Part shown: positions 1 to 8,606 of the stretch, one piece after another
Position numbering within the stretch: the first letter of the stretch is position 1
How the letters are laid out: the number at the start of each line of letters is the position of its first letter
Source of the DNA: Nostoc sp. NMS2
GTDB lineage: Bacteria; Cyanobacteriota; Cyanobacteriia; Cyanobacteriales; Nostocaceae
NCBI RefSeq assembly: GCF_017115105.1
Contig: NZ_JABXKH010000131.1
Coordinates: 1-64,000 of the forward strand
Direction of reading: 5' to 3'
Length of the DNA stretch: 64,000 bases
Notes under the pieces: model-generated
Databases searched by the model: none
What the model was told of the DNA's origin: nothing
The model's input: only the letters and a program-made list of their open reading frames with translations
Position numbers and translations under genes: made by a program

Positions 1-417
1 GGAGTCTTTGAGAAGCCTACACTTACCTGTACTCAGGAAGTGTAGGTACGTCACTGTCTGAAGCCAATTTCAACCCGATTTGTAGTGGAGTTTTTAAATT
101 ATTATTAAAATTTTACCTTAAGTTAATTAAACTTAAGTGAATATACTGGATGTCAATCCAGTCAGTCTGAAGATATCAGTACGAGTAATGTTGATTACAT
201 AAAGTAGTCCTTGCCAGGGTGCGATCGAGGTGCTTTAATAGCGATCGCATTCCGCAAAATAGTTTTACTTACAAAATATGTACAAGACCCGCAGCAACTC
301 GATATTGCTACTGGTGTTCATAAAATTACAGACTCAAAACATTAAACTCTAAAGATATGACAAGCTAGTAGCATATCTTTGACACTAAATTCTCCCCAAA
401 GCTGAATAGGAGCATAC
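1..417. other. Left-edge spacer with a strong hairpin
   Basis: No coding region was seen here. Positions 16-46 form a hairpin: CCTACACTT pairs with AAGTGTAGG, with an inner CCTG/CAGG pairing and a 4-nt loop. The fold resembles the 3' end of an IS200/IS605-type element or structured RNA that starts outside the window, but this is inference from shape only. The rest is AT-rich and contains a HIP1 octamer near 240. A purine-rich ribosome binding site (TAGGAG) lies just upstream of the gene at 418. Confidence 0.5.
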
Positions 418-1254
418 ATGGAGCCAATTATTGCTATAGTTTTAGCCCTTATAGGTTATGCATTAGGTTCTGCAAAACTTATTAATCAAGGAAATGAAGC
501 CCTAGTCGAACGCTTGGGACGGTATCATCGGAAACTTAAACCTGGGTTGAACTTTATTGTTCCCCTGGTAGATCAGATTGTGATGGAAGATACTACACGA
601 GAGCAATTTTTAGATATCAAACCTCAGAATGTAATCACCCAAGATAATATTTACGTAGAAGTGGATGCTATTGTTTACTGGCGGATTCGAGATATTGAGA
701 AAAGCTTTTATGCTATTGAGGATCTGCAAGGGGCATTGACACAGGTAACTACAACCACGCTCCGAGAAATCATTGCTCAGAATACTTTAGAGCAGACCAA
801 TGTTTCCAGGTCAGAGATGGACACAGCTATCTTAGACCAACTGAATAATATAACGACAGATTGGGGAGTTGATATTCTCCGGTTAGATATTCAGAGTATT
901 ACACTACCTGAGAGTGTGCGAAAGTCTAGGGAAGAGGAACAAGCCGCCGTAATCAAAAAACGGGCGCTGATTACCGAAGCAGAAGGGGAAAAGGAAGCTG
1001 CTATTAAGAAAGCAGAAGGAACTATGGCTTCAGTGCAAATCATTTCTCAAGCTCTCCGTTCCAATCCAGATAGTCGGGATATTTTGCGGTATCTTGTGGC
1101 TCAAGATTACGTAGATGCTAGTCAAAAACTTGGTGAGAGCAGTAATGCCAAAATTGTCTTTGTAGACCCAGCTAACTCAAGTGAAATGTTTCAGGAGTTG
1201 ATAGCCGAGTCAGTAACTCAAGAAGGTAACGGCAAGAAAAACGAGGAACGGTAA
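418..1254 (+). CDS. SPFH/Band 7 (stomatin-like) membrane protein
   Basis: This 278-aa protein is a stomatin/prohibitin-family (SPFH) protein. Such proteins form membrane-bound oligomers thought to organise membrane microdomains and proteolysis. Residues 4-22 are one hydrophobic N-terminal anchor. The SPFH domain follows from about residue 24 to 170, with the typical segment ending in LPESVRKSREEE. Residues 168-205 are rich in Glu, Lys and Ala and look like the usual coiled coil. The ATG has a good Shine-Dalgarno (TAGGAG) about 7 bases upstream. No NfeD-type partner is visible next to it, although stomatin genes are often paired with one. Family assignment is firm; the exact role is unknown. 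Confidence 0.9.
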   Translation: MEPIIAIVLALIGYALGSAKLINQGNEALVERLGRYHRKLKPGLNFIVPLVDQIVMEDTTREQFLDIKPQNVITQDNIYVEVDAIVYWRIRDIEKSFYAIEDLQGALTQVTTTTLREIIAQNTLEQTNVSRSEMDTAILDQLNNITTDWGVDILRLDIQSITLPESVRKSREEEQAAVIKKRALITEAEGEKEAAIKKAEGTMASVQIISQALRSNPDSRDILRYLVAQDYVDASQKLGESSNAKIVFVDPANSSEMFQELIAESVTQEGNGKKNEER

Positions 1255-1280
1255 TACTTAAGAGTCAAACGATTTTGGAT

Positions 1281-1378
1281 TTTGGATACTTCGACTTACC
1301 TCGGCTTCGCCCTTCGGCTACGCTCAGGACAGGCTCGGCACAAGTCGCTCAGTACAAGTTTTGGATTTTGGATTGACC
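1281..1378. repeat. Dispersed repeat cluster (CTTCGGCTACGCTCAG type)
   Basis: A short stretch after the SPFH gene combines TTTTGGATTTTGGAT heptamer repeats with the GC-rich motif CTTCGGCTACGCTCAG. The same GC-rich motif recurs near 14021 and, inside a coding sequence, near 51983. It contains no convincing gene. Confidence 0.6.
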
Positions 1379-1422
1379 CCATAGATAAATCTAGAATCTG
1401 GTTGCTCTGTAACATCAAGGAA

Positions 1423-2283
1423 TTATTGGTAACACTGTGCTGTTTGCCTCAGTATTGTATCGGCTACTAGTGAAACATCGTGCATTTCTTGAACATCGTG
1501 AACTCGAAGGATATCAGCACCATTAAAAATAGCAGCACAACAAGCTGCTGCCGTTCCCCAAACTCGTGCTTTGGGATCTGGTTGATTTAAAATGCGACCA
1601 ATGAAACTTTTACGGGATGCTCCTACTAAGATAGGACAGTTGAGTGTTGTTAGCGATCGCAAACCGCGAAAAATTTCTAAATTTTGCTCATAGTTCTTAG
1701 CAAAGCCAACACCAGGATCAATAATAATCTTATCCAGGTCAATACCCGCAGCAGTTGCTAACTCAATTTGTCGAGCCAAAAAACTATAAATCTCTCTGAG
1801 CAAATCTTGATAATCAGTTTGTTGTTGCATCGTCTGTGGTGTCCCCCGGATGTGCATCAAAATAATCGGCACACTTAACTCTGCAACTGTCGGCAACATT
1901 TCTGAGTCAAAAGTGCCGCCAGAAATATCATTAATAATATCCGCTCCAGCTTTTACAGATGCCCTAGCTACAGCAGCACGGGTTGTATCTACAGAAATCG
2001 GGACTGAAATTTCTGGTCTTAGCACCTGTAACACCGATAATACTCGGTCAAGTTCCTGTGCCAGAGTTATTTGCTTTGCCCCTGGCCGAGTTGATTGACC
2101 GCCCACATCAATTATGTCAGCACCAGCAGCTACCAGTGCTTGCGCCTGCACTAAAGCGGCAGAGGTAGTGTTAAACTCACCCCCATCACTAAAGCTATCA
2201 GGCGTTACATTCAAAATACCCATTAAATAAGTTCGCTGTCCCCACTCAAAACAGCGTCCTCGAATTATTAAGTTGTTTGGCAT
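1423..2283 (-). CDS. folP: Dihydropteroate synthase
   Basis: This 286-aa enzyme condenses p-aminobenzoate with dihydropterin pyrophosphate to dihydropteroate in folate synthesis, in the cytosol. Hallmark motifs are present in order: GILNVTPDSFSDGG (22-35), DVGGQSTRPGA (59-69), DIINDISGG (115-123), DPGVGFAKN (189-197), GASRKSFIG (221-229) and RVHDV (260-264). Length is normal for the family. It shares the minus strand with tpiA upstream, but about 180 bp of repeat-bearing spacer lies between them, so co-transcription is uncertain. The Gln in GGQSTRPG replaces the Glu common in other bacteria. Confidence 0.96.
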   Translation of the reverse strand: MPNNLIIRGRCFEWGQRTYLMGILNVTPDSFSDGGEFNTTSAALVQAQALVAAGADIIDVGGQSTRPGAKQITLAQELDRVLSVLQVLRPEISVPISVDTTRAAVARASVKAGADIINDISGGTFDSEMLPTVAELSVPIILMHIRGTPQTMQQQTDYQDLLREIYSFLARQIELATAAGIDLDKIIIDPGVGFAKNYEQNLEIFRGLRSLTTLNCPILVGASRKSFIGRILNQPDPKARVWGTAAACCAAIFNGADILRVHDVQEMHDVSLVADTILRQTAQCYQ

Positions 2284-2299
2284 AAATCTACATTAGGCA

Positions 2300-2427
2300 T
2301 TCCCATGCAGAGCATGGGAACGAAAAGAAGGCACATTAGGGAACTCCAATAAATAAATTATCCAATCTTGTGGGGTGGGCAACATGAGCGCCCAGTTTAT
2401 ATGGCGGGCAAGATGCCCACCCCACAA
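2300..2427. repeat. Two inverted repeats between folP and tpiA
   Basis: Positions 2300-2320 form a perfect 9-bp stem (TTCCCATGC/GCATGGGAA). Positions 2368-2380 and 2415-2427 form a 13-bp stem (TTGTGGGGTGGGC/GCCCACCCCACAA) around a GC-rich centre. The second is a REP-like palindrome of the kind dispersed in Nostocales spacers. Either could end or stabilise the tpiA transcript, but neither has a T-tract immediately after it. Confidence 0.6.
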
Positions 2428-2460
2428 TAATTAATTGAATATTTTTTATTTGGAAGTCCC

Positions 2461-3192
2461 TTACACTAAATGAAAATTCACAATCCGAGCGAAACTTTCA
2501 GGTTCTAAACTTGCTCCTCCCACTAAAACGCCATCGATTTCTGGTTGAGCCATGATTTCATCAATATTATTTGGCTTAACTGAGCCACCATATTGAATTG
2601 ATACATTTGGATTACTCAACTGACTCCGAATTAAGCCAATTATTCGATTAGCTTCCACTGCTTCACAAGTGTCACCAGTGCCAATTGCCCAAATTGGCTC
2701 GTAGGCAATCACTAAATTATTCTGGTCTATATCTACCAAACCTTTGTCGAGTTGGAGAGCAATCAGTGATTCAGTTTCTCCGGCATCTCGTTGTTGTTTA
2801 GTTTCGCCAACACAGAGAATTGGAGTCAAACCAAACCTTTGAGCAGTTCGGAGGCGCAGATTAACGGTTGCGTCCGTTTCACCAAAGTATTGTCGTCTTT
2901 CGCTATGACCGACAATCACAAAACGCACACCACTTTCTGTCAGCATTGGGGCAGAAATCTCACCCGTATAGGCTCCAAATTCTTCCCAATGGACATTTTG
3001 TGCCCCCAGTTGGATGAGGCTACCGTGCAAACTCTTGGACAAAACACTCAAATTAGTGAAGGGAGGGCACAATATCACTTCTCGCCCTTGGGGGGTTTCC
3101 TCTAATTGGGGCAGAAATCCTTGTAAAAACTCCTGGGTTTCTGCCTGGGTTTTGAACATTTTCCAGTTGCCGGCAATAACGATTTTCCGCAC
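2461..3192 (-). CDS. tpiA: Triosephosphate isomerase
   Basis: This enzyme interconverts glyceraldehyde-3-phosphate and dihydroxyacetone phosphate in the Calvin cycle and glycolysis. The N-terminal GNWKM loop, the catalytic His in GHSERR (about residue 96), the catalytic Glu in [10 protein letters not shown] (about 165) and the phosphate loop YGGSV near the C-terminus are all present. I chose the GTG at 3192, which gives the usual [12 protein letters not shown] beginning and 243 aa. A TTG at 3207 would add five residues and cannot be excluded. It is a complete, ordinary family member. Confidence 0.95.
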   Translation of the reverse strand: MRKIVIAGNWKMFKTQAETQEFLQGFLPQLEETPQGREVILCPPFTNLSVLSKSLHGSLIQLGAQNVHWEEFGAYTGEISAPMLTESGVRFVIVGHSERRQYFGETDATVNLRLRTAQRFGLTPILCVGETKQQRDAGETESLIALQLDKGLVDIDQNNLVIAYEPIWAIGTGDTCEAVEANRIIGLIRSQLSNPNVSIQYGGSVKPNNIDEIMAQPEIDGVLVGGASLEPESFARIVNFHLV

Positions 3193-3407
3193 AGGTAATT
3201 TAGTCAAGATCCTAACGCGCTATTTAGATGCATTTTTCAGTTTAGGACTTTTTGTTAGTCATTGGTCATTTGTCATTGGTCATTGGTCATTGGTCTATCC
3301 CTTCTTACTTCCCACTCAGCACTCAGCACTCCCCACTGATGAGGGTTATTCTCCTTTGAGCTACAAACCCCTGTTAAAAATAACTAGGATAAGAGACGGG
3401 GCTAATT

Positions 3408-3443
3408 TAAAAATCTAAAATTTAAAATCTAAAATCCAAAATT
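3408..3443. repeat. AAAATCT/AAAATCC heptamer repeats
   Basis: Several copies of a 7-bp unit (variants AAAATCT and AAAATCC) run almost up to the GTPase start codon at 3447. They leave little room for a normal ribosome binding site. Similar arrays occur at 5477, 5611, 23142, 38257 and 61045. Confidence 0.7.
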
Positions 3444-3446
3444 GAC

Positions 3447-4928
3447 ATGACTTCGACATTACCCGTGCCTGAACCTCATCAAAGCGATTCCGCTAACACT
3501 GACGCAAATTCTCTCAGTTGGGAGGAAGAATTGGATAGTGCTATTTTCAGTTTTGAAGACATTCAGACGGAACTGAACTATAAACAAGCACAAACGGCGC
3601 TGCGAAACTTGGTAGCCAATCTCGACCTCACCCCGCAAGAAAAAACTGGATTGGAAACGGAAATTGCTGATTTGGAAACCATGCTGGGGAAGTTAGACCG
3701 TATGGTGGTGCAGATTGCAGCTTTTGGTATGGTAGGACGTGGTAAGTCTTCGCTACTCAATTCTTTGATTGGACAAACAGTATTTGAAACAGGGCCGCTG
3801 CACGGTGTCACCCAGACTGCACAAACAGTTAATTGGAGTATTAGTGAGGAAGCAATTGGAGAAACTGAACGAGCTTTGCGGGTTACTCTCCCTGGTGTAG
3901 GTCAATCGCAGGTGGAATTAATTGACACTCCTGGGTTAGACGAAGTAGATGGTGCAACCCGGGCTGTGTTAGCTGAACAGATTGCAAAACAAGCGGATTT
4001 GATTCTGTTTGTGATCTCTGGCGATATGACGAAGCTAGAATACGCCGCTCTTTCTCAGTTGCGAGAAGCAGGTAAACCAATCATTCTGGTGTTTAACAAA
4101 GTAGACCAGTATCCCGAAGCTGACCGGATGGCAATTTATCACAAAATTCGGGATGAAAGGGTGCGGGAATTACTTACACCTTTAGAAATTGTCATGGCTG
4201 CGGCATCGCCATTGGTGAAAACGGCAATTCGTCGCCCTGATGGTACTAGGGGCATACAGTTGCGTACAGGAAACGCCCAAGTCGAGGAATTGAAGCTGAA
4301 AATTTTGGAGATTTTACACCGTGAGGGTAAAGCCTTGGTTGCTCTTAATACCATGCTTTATGCCGACGTTGTAAATGAGCAGTTAATCGAGCGAAAACTG
4401 ATGATTCGAGAACAGAATGCTAATCGGTTGATTTGGAAGGCTGTGATGACTAAGGCATTAGCGATCGCACTTAATCCTTTAACTGTGGTAGATATTCTTA
4501 GTAGTGTGGTCATTGATATTGCTCTGATTTTGGGTTTATCTAAGCTTTATGGCTTCTCTATGACCGAAGCCGGTGCTATACAACTACTACAAAAAATCGC
4601 CCTGAGTATGGGCGGAATTGGTGCTAGTGAATTGTTGGCAAACTTAGGCTTAAGTGGATTGAAAACTTTACTTGGTATCTCTGCAACAGCTACGGCTGGT
4701 ATTGCCCTTGGGCCTTATATATCAGTGGCACTCACCCAAGCGGGAGTCGCAGGTGTTTCTTCTTACGGTATTGGACAAGTGACCAAAGTTTATTTAGCCA
4801 ATGGCGCGACTTGGGGGCCTGATGGGCCGAAAGCAGTAATTAATCGCATTTTGGCAAACCTGGATGAAACCTCAATTCTCAACCGAATTAAAGATGAATT
4901 GCTCCACAAGGTAAAACTCAGAAAGTGA
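3447..4928 (+). CDS. Dynamin/Era-like GTPase with DUF697-type membrane domain
   Basis: This 493-aa protein has a full P-loop GTPase core: G1 GMVGRGKS (about 94-101), G3 DTPG (160-163) and G4 NKVD (217-220). The C-terminal part (about 320-470) is rich in hydrophobic, Ala/Gly-rich helices, like the DUF697 domain attached to GTPases in cyanobacteria. That suggests membrane association. The N-terminal 60 residues are acidic and probably helical. The ATG at 3447 sits directly behind heptamer repeats. The substrate process is unknown; membrane remodelling or ion homeostasis is only a guess from the family. Confidence 0.85.
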   Translation: MTSTLPVPEPHQSDSANTDANSLSWEEELDSAIFSFEDIQTELNYKQAQTALRNLVANLDLTPQEKTGLETEIADLETMLGKLDRMVVQIAAFGMVGRGKSSLLNSLIGQTVFETGPLHGVTQTAQTVNWSISEEAIGETERALRVTLPGVGQSQVELIDTPGLDEVDGATRAVLAEQIAKQADLILFVISGDMTKLEYAALSQLREAGKPIILVFNKVDQYPEADRMAIYHKIRDERVRELLTPLEIVMAAASPLVKTAIRRPDGTRGIQLRTGNAQVEELKLKILEILHREGKALVALNTMLYADVVNEQLIERKLMIREQNANRLIWKAVMTKALAIALNPLTVVDILSSVVIDIALILGLSKLYGFSMTEAGAIQLLQKIALSMGGIGASELLANLGLSGLKTLLGISATATAGIALGPYISVALTQAGVAGVSSYGIGQVTKVYLANGATWGPDGPKAVINRILANLDETSILNRIKDELLHKVKLRK

Positions 4929-5082
4929 TGTAAGAACGCGGCCCTGTGACTTTAATACTGGATCAAGAGGTCGTTTAAGTATATACACTCAAAAAAATAA
5001 TAACAGGAGCCTATAGACACTGGAGTTCTAATTGATGAGAGAATATTAAATTAACCATCATAAAAGTTTAAATCCATTCATC

Positions 5083-5424
5083 ATGGCGAAAATCCAGTTT
5101 TCTAAAGGTCTTGACGAAGTAGTAATTCCAGAGGTGCGGCTGACGCGATCGCGTACTGGTGACAGTGGTACAGCCACGTTTATTTTTACAAATCCGAAGA
5201 TATTAGATCAAGGTAGCACCGAAGACATTACTGGAATGTACTTGAGTGACGAAGAAGGCGAAATCGTTACCCGTGAAGTTAAGGCTAAATTTGTCAACGG
5301 GAAACCAGAAGCATTAGAGGCACTTTACGTGATGAAATCTGCCCAAGAATGGGAGCGCTTTATGCGCTTCATGGAACGGTATGCTGAAGAAAACGATCTT
5401 GGACTCAGCAAAGCTGAAAAATAG
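5083..5424 (+). CDS. psb28: Photosystem II reaction centre protein Psb28
   Basis: This 113-aa protein matches Psb28 (Psb13/Ycf79), a soluble factor that binds transiently on the cytosolic face of PSII assembly intermediates near CP47. The beginning MAKIQFSKG, the central FIFTNPKIL and the [12 protein letters not shown] and [11 protein letters not shown] stretches are diagnostic. Length is typical (about 110 aa). It stands alone, with its own spacer upstream and repeat-filled DNA downstream. Confidence 0.95.
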   Translation: MAKIQFSKGLDEVVIPEVRLTRSRTGDSGTATFIFTNPKILDQGSTEDITGMYLSDEEGEIVTREVKAKFVNGKPEALEALYVMKSAQEWERFMRFMERYAEENDLGLSKAEK

Positions 5425-5476
5425 GGCGAATGGCGAATGGCGAATGGCTTATGTTGTTTTTTCATCACCGAGACAA

Positions 5477-5650
5477 TTTTGGATTTTAGATTTTGGATTT
5501 TGGATTAAATCTAAATCTAGAATCCAAAAAACGGTTTCAAGCCCCTGAATTCATTCATAGAGAAACAAAAAACAATTCCTTTTTCAAGCCTCCGACTTCA
5601 GTCGTGGGGTCAATCCAAAATCGTCAATCCAAAATCCAAAATCGAGTGAC
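5477..5650. repeat. Heptamer-flanked element with IS200/IS605-like hairpin
   Basis: The element starts with TTTTGGATTTTAGATT-type heptamers (5477-5510) and ends with reverse-oriented AATCCAAAAT units (5611-5643), so its ends are inverted. Just inside the right end, about 5584-5610, is an imperfect hairpin beginning CAAGCCTCCGACTT and ending GTCGTGGGGTCA. The element at 23142-23297 has the same plan. It has no coding capacity. I read it as a miniature or relic mobile element; this is inference. Confidence 0.5.
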
Positions 5651-5706
5651 CAATGCGCCATTCTCCGTGCCCAATTGCCCATTATTAAAAGTTAAAAGCT
5701 GAACCC

Positions 5707-6219
5707 ATGACACAACAACCACATCCAGATTCGCTTGGGATTACGATAACTTGTGCTGTGGTTACTGTCAGTGATACACGCACGCCCGAAACAGACAAAA
5801 GTGGTCAGCTAATTCAGCAGTTACTTGTTGCTGCTAACTATGCTATCGGAGCCTACACGATTATCAAAGATGAACCAACACAGATTCAAGAGCAGATAGA
5901 AAATTTGGGTAAAAGCTCAAATTTGGATGCTGTAATTTTTAATGGTGGTACAGGTATTGCGCCAAGAGACACTACTTATGATGCCATTGACAAGTTATTG
6001 GAGAAAACTTTGCCGGGATTTGGTGAGTTATTCCGTTTTTTAAGTTATCAAGAAATTGGTTCGCGGGCGATCGCTTCTCGCGCTGTTGCCGGTGTTTATC
6101 AAGATAAATTAATCTTCTCGCTTCCTGGTTCCAGTAATGCTGTGCGGCTAGCGATGGAAAAACTGATTGTGCCTGAACTCACTCACTTGGTAAGTCAGCT
6201 TTGTAAGGGTTTGAAATAA
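5707..6219 (+). CDS. moaB: Molybdenum cofactor biosynthesis protein MoaB/MogA family
   Basis: This 170-aa protein belongs to the MoaB/MogA family, which adenylylates molybdopterin before molybdenum insertion (MogA), with MoaB a close relative. The N-terminal strand [17 protein letters not shown], the [10 protein letters not shown] motif (79-88) and [11 protein letters not shown] near the C-terminus are typical. Molybdenum cofactor would serve nitrate reductase in this organism. No other moa gene is adjacent. The MoaB versus MogA distinction is not certain from sequence alone. Confidence 0.9.
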   Translation: MTQQPHPDSLGITITCAVVTVSDTRTPETDKSGQLIQQLLVAANYAIGAYTIIKDEPTQIQEQIENLGKSSNLDAVIFNGGTGIAPRDTTYDAIDKLLEKTLPGFGELFRFLSYQEIGSRAIASRAVAGVYQDKLIFSLPGSSNAVRLAMEKLIVPELTHLVSQLCKGLK

Positions 6220-6341
6220 GCATTTCAGAAAGCTTCCATAAAACTAAAGCATGAAGCACTGAAATCATCCTTTCTCTACTTACATCTTGTAACTACCCAG
6301 AATTATAGTGAAACGCATCAAATATTTATATCAGATCAGCA

Positions 6342-8093
6342 ATGCAGCCTATTTACTGGAATTGCATCATTGCTCACGGCATCACTGCATTTTCATACTT
6401 TGGCATACCCATATTAACAGGGGTTTTCTTTGCCAAAACCAAGGCTACTATCCCTTCTAAGTTTAGACCAGCCTTTTTTTTGTCAGGTGGATTCGTACTA
6501 GTTTGCGGATTTCATCATCTTTTGACGATTTTTGAAACACATTCGGCAGTGTCGCTGTTGCACTTAGTTGTACTTGATGTAATGGCGTTTGTTTCAATAT
6601 CTGCCTTACTCTACCTAATGCCAACTGCTTATCAAATTTTAGAGGCGATCGCCAAATCTCAAGAAGATACCCGCGAACTTCAACGCAGCCAGCAGATGCA
6701 ACGGCTATTCCTAGATCAGGGTCCCTTTGCGGCCTATATTAAAGATGAGCAATCTAGAGCGCTTTACTATAACCAGGAAATACAGTCTAGATTTTCGGTA
6801 GATTCACAAGAATGGTTAGGGAAAACGGATAGTGAATTCTTGCCAGATCCAGAAGAGGGACGGCGGGTGATGGAAAACGATCGAGTCGTTTTGAAGACTC
6901 TACGCCCTTTGAAGCTGATTGAAGAGGTAAAAGTCTCTGGTAACAATCAGCCGTGCTACTGGCTATCCTTTAAGTTTCCATTTAACGATTACGCAACGGG
7001 CGATTGCCGCATCGGTGGCATTAGTATCGATATTACAGAATCTATAGAAGCCCAGCGATCGCTCACCGATCTAAATCGGCAACTAGAAGAAAAAACACTG
7101 AAATTAGAAGCAAAAAAACGGGAACTTATATATCTCTCAGATATGGCAGATATGCTTTATTGCTGCGAGTCTGAAGATGAGGTGTATCAAGTAGTCGCTT
7201 TAACCTGTTCCAAGCTGTTTCCTAATATGAGTGGTTGTATATATATAATTGCTAATTCTAAGAATTATGTTCAGATGAATAGTTTTTGGGGAGATAACAG
7301 AAGCAGTAAAGAAATATTTTCACTATCTGATTGTTGGGCATTGCGGAGAGGAAAATTCAACCTTTTATCGTCTTGTAACTCAGGACTAATATGCAACCAC
7401 TTAATACAGCCTGTTAGCGGCGCACATTTATGTGTTCCATTGTTTGGGCAAGGCGAAGTAGTTGGGATTTTACATATCTATGCCCTTGAAGAAATCAGTC
7501 CAGAAGATCAACAAATTACTGAGATTATTGCTAGAACATTAGGCTTTGCACTAAATAATCTATCGATAAAAAAACGTCTAACTCATGATAACTTGCGGGA
7601 TAGGATGACCCAACTATTCAATCAAAGCTACATGGAAACCATAATGGAACAAAGGTTAGCGGAGGCTGAACGGTCGGGACAACCTCTTAGTGTTATTTTT
7701 CTTGATATTGATAACTTCAAATCTTACAACTCGCGTTATGGACATGTGACTGCCAATATTGTGATTCAGGGATTAGCAAAACTGCTGTTAAAATCTATTC
7801 GCTCTTTTGATATTCCTTGCAGATGGGGTGGTGAAGAATTTGTGATTGTTATGCCTAATATGACGCTGGAAGCGCTCAGGAAGCGAGTAGAACAATTAAG
7901 GGTAGATGTTGAACAAATGCAATTGAAGGACGGCGATCGTATCCTTCAAGGCATCACCGCCTCTTTTGGAATAGCTATATCAGAACCAGGGATTACAGTT
8001 AAGGATTTTTTGAATCGGGCAAATCAAGCGATGCTTGAAGCAAAGCGAATAGGGAAAAATCGGGTTATGGAGTATGTAAATAGGTACAATTAA
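6342..8093 (+). CDS. Membrane diguanylate cyclase with ethylene-receptor-like sensor, PAS and GAF domains
   Basis: This 583-aa signalling protein is predicted to make cyclic di-GMP. Residues 8-100 form three membrane helices. They contain YFGIP (19-23) and VCGFHHL (54-60); the Cys55/His59 spacing matches the copper-binding Cys65/His69 pair of the plant ethylene receptor ETR1. The position equivalent to ETR1 Asp25 appears to be His12. A PAS-like domain (about 115-240), a short coiled coil (240-265), a GAF domain (about 265-405) and a GGDEF domain (about 415-580) follow. The active site reads GGEEF (496-500), and an RxxD inhibitory site (487-490) sits five residues before it, so the enzyme should be active and product-inhibited. 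Ethylene or copper sensing is inference. Confidence 0.88.
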   Translation: MQPIYWNCIIAHGITAFSYFGIPILTGVFFAKTKATIPSKFRPAFFLSGGFVLVCGFHHLLTIFETHSAVSLLHLVVLDVMAFVSISALLYLMPTAYQILEAIAKSQEDTRELQRSQQMQRLFLDQGPFAAYIKDEQSRALYYNQEIQSRFSVDSQEWLGKTDSEFLPDPEEGRRVMENDRVVLKTLRPLKLIEEVKVSGNNQPCYWLSFKFPFNDYATGDCRIGGISIDITESIEAQRSLTDLNRQLEEKTLKLEAKKRELIYLSDMADMLYCCESEDEVYQVVALTCSKLFPNMSGCIYIIANSKNYVQMNSFWGDNRSSKEIFSLSDCWALRRGKFNLLSSCNSGLICNHLIQPVSGAHLCVPLFGQGEVVGILHIYALEEISPEDQQITEIIARTLGFALNNLSIKKRLTHDNLRDRMTQLFNQSYMETIMEQRLAEAERSGQPLSVIFLDIDNFKSYNSRYGHVTANIVIQGLAKLLLKSIRSFDIPCRWGGEEFVIVMPNMTLEALRKRVEQLRVDVEQMQLKDGDRILQGITASFGIAISEPGITVKDFLNRANQAMLEAKRIGKNRVMEYVNRYN

Positions 8094-8541
8094 AATAATT
8101 CGTAATTCGTAATTCGTAATTCGTAATTTTAGAACTTAGGCAAAACTACACGCGGTAGGGGCAATATCCGGCGGGAAGCGGCTTTGCGTGTACGTGAACA
8201 TTGGTGTCAACTTAACGTGAAATTCTGGCAATGACGTTATATCAAGCCTACTCAATTACCAATTAAGTCTTCGGAACCCCACCCCGCTTTTGTCTAGCGA
8301 CAAAATCTCCCCTCCCCGTGAACGGGGAGGGGATTAAGGGGAGCCAGTGCGGGAACAGGGGTTTCCCCCGCCGCAGGATGCGCGTTCGCAAAGCGTCTCG
8401 CAGAGAAGCGCTGTAGTGGAGCATCTGGCGTGTGGGGTAAAATGACTGTGGAATGAGCTTTCTGACTTGAGTTGACAGCAATGGTACATGAATTGCCCTT
8501 ATGTCTCTATAAGGATTATGGATGACGCATTTTCCTTTATA
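8094..8541. other. Non-coding spacer with heptamer and REP-like repeats
   Basis: The spacer opens with an AATTCGT array (8097-8128). At about 8270-8430 it holds a GC-rich block containing the palindrome CCCCTCCCCGTGAACGGGGAGGGG and the motif GCGTTCGCAAAGCGTCTCGC, both familiar as dispersed spacer repeats in Nostocales. An open frame on the minus strand covers the block, but its translation is low-complexity and shows no family features, so I do not call a gene. Confidence 0.6.
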
Positions 8542-8578
8542 AAAAAACAACTCCCTGAAGAAGTGGGAGTTGTTTTTT
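8542..8578. terminator. Bidirectional intrinsic terminator
   Basis: A-tract plus ACAACTCCC (8542-8555) pairs perfectly with GGGAGTTGT plus T-tract (8565-8578) across a 9-nt loop. The structure has T-runs in both directions. It lies 28 bp beyond the end of mraY on the minus strand and can also stop read-through from the diguanylate cyclase side. Confidence 0.9.
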
Positions 8579-8606
8579 ATCTTTGACTATTTTCTCAAAA
8601 CATGAT

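Noticed and set aside
1282..1470. 62-codon plus-strand frame after the SPFH gene
   Set aside because: It is made of dispersed repeats and overlaps folP on the other strand.
8097..8128. Heptamer arrays as CRISPR or tandem genes
   Set aside because: They are simple 7-bp tandem repeats typical of Nostocales spacers, with no unique spacers.
8263..8550. Minus-strand frame of 95 codons between the diguanylate cyclase and mraY
   Set aside because: It runs through REP-like GC-rich repeats; the translation is low-complexity and has no homologous look.
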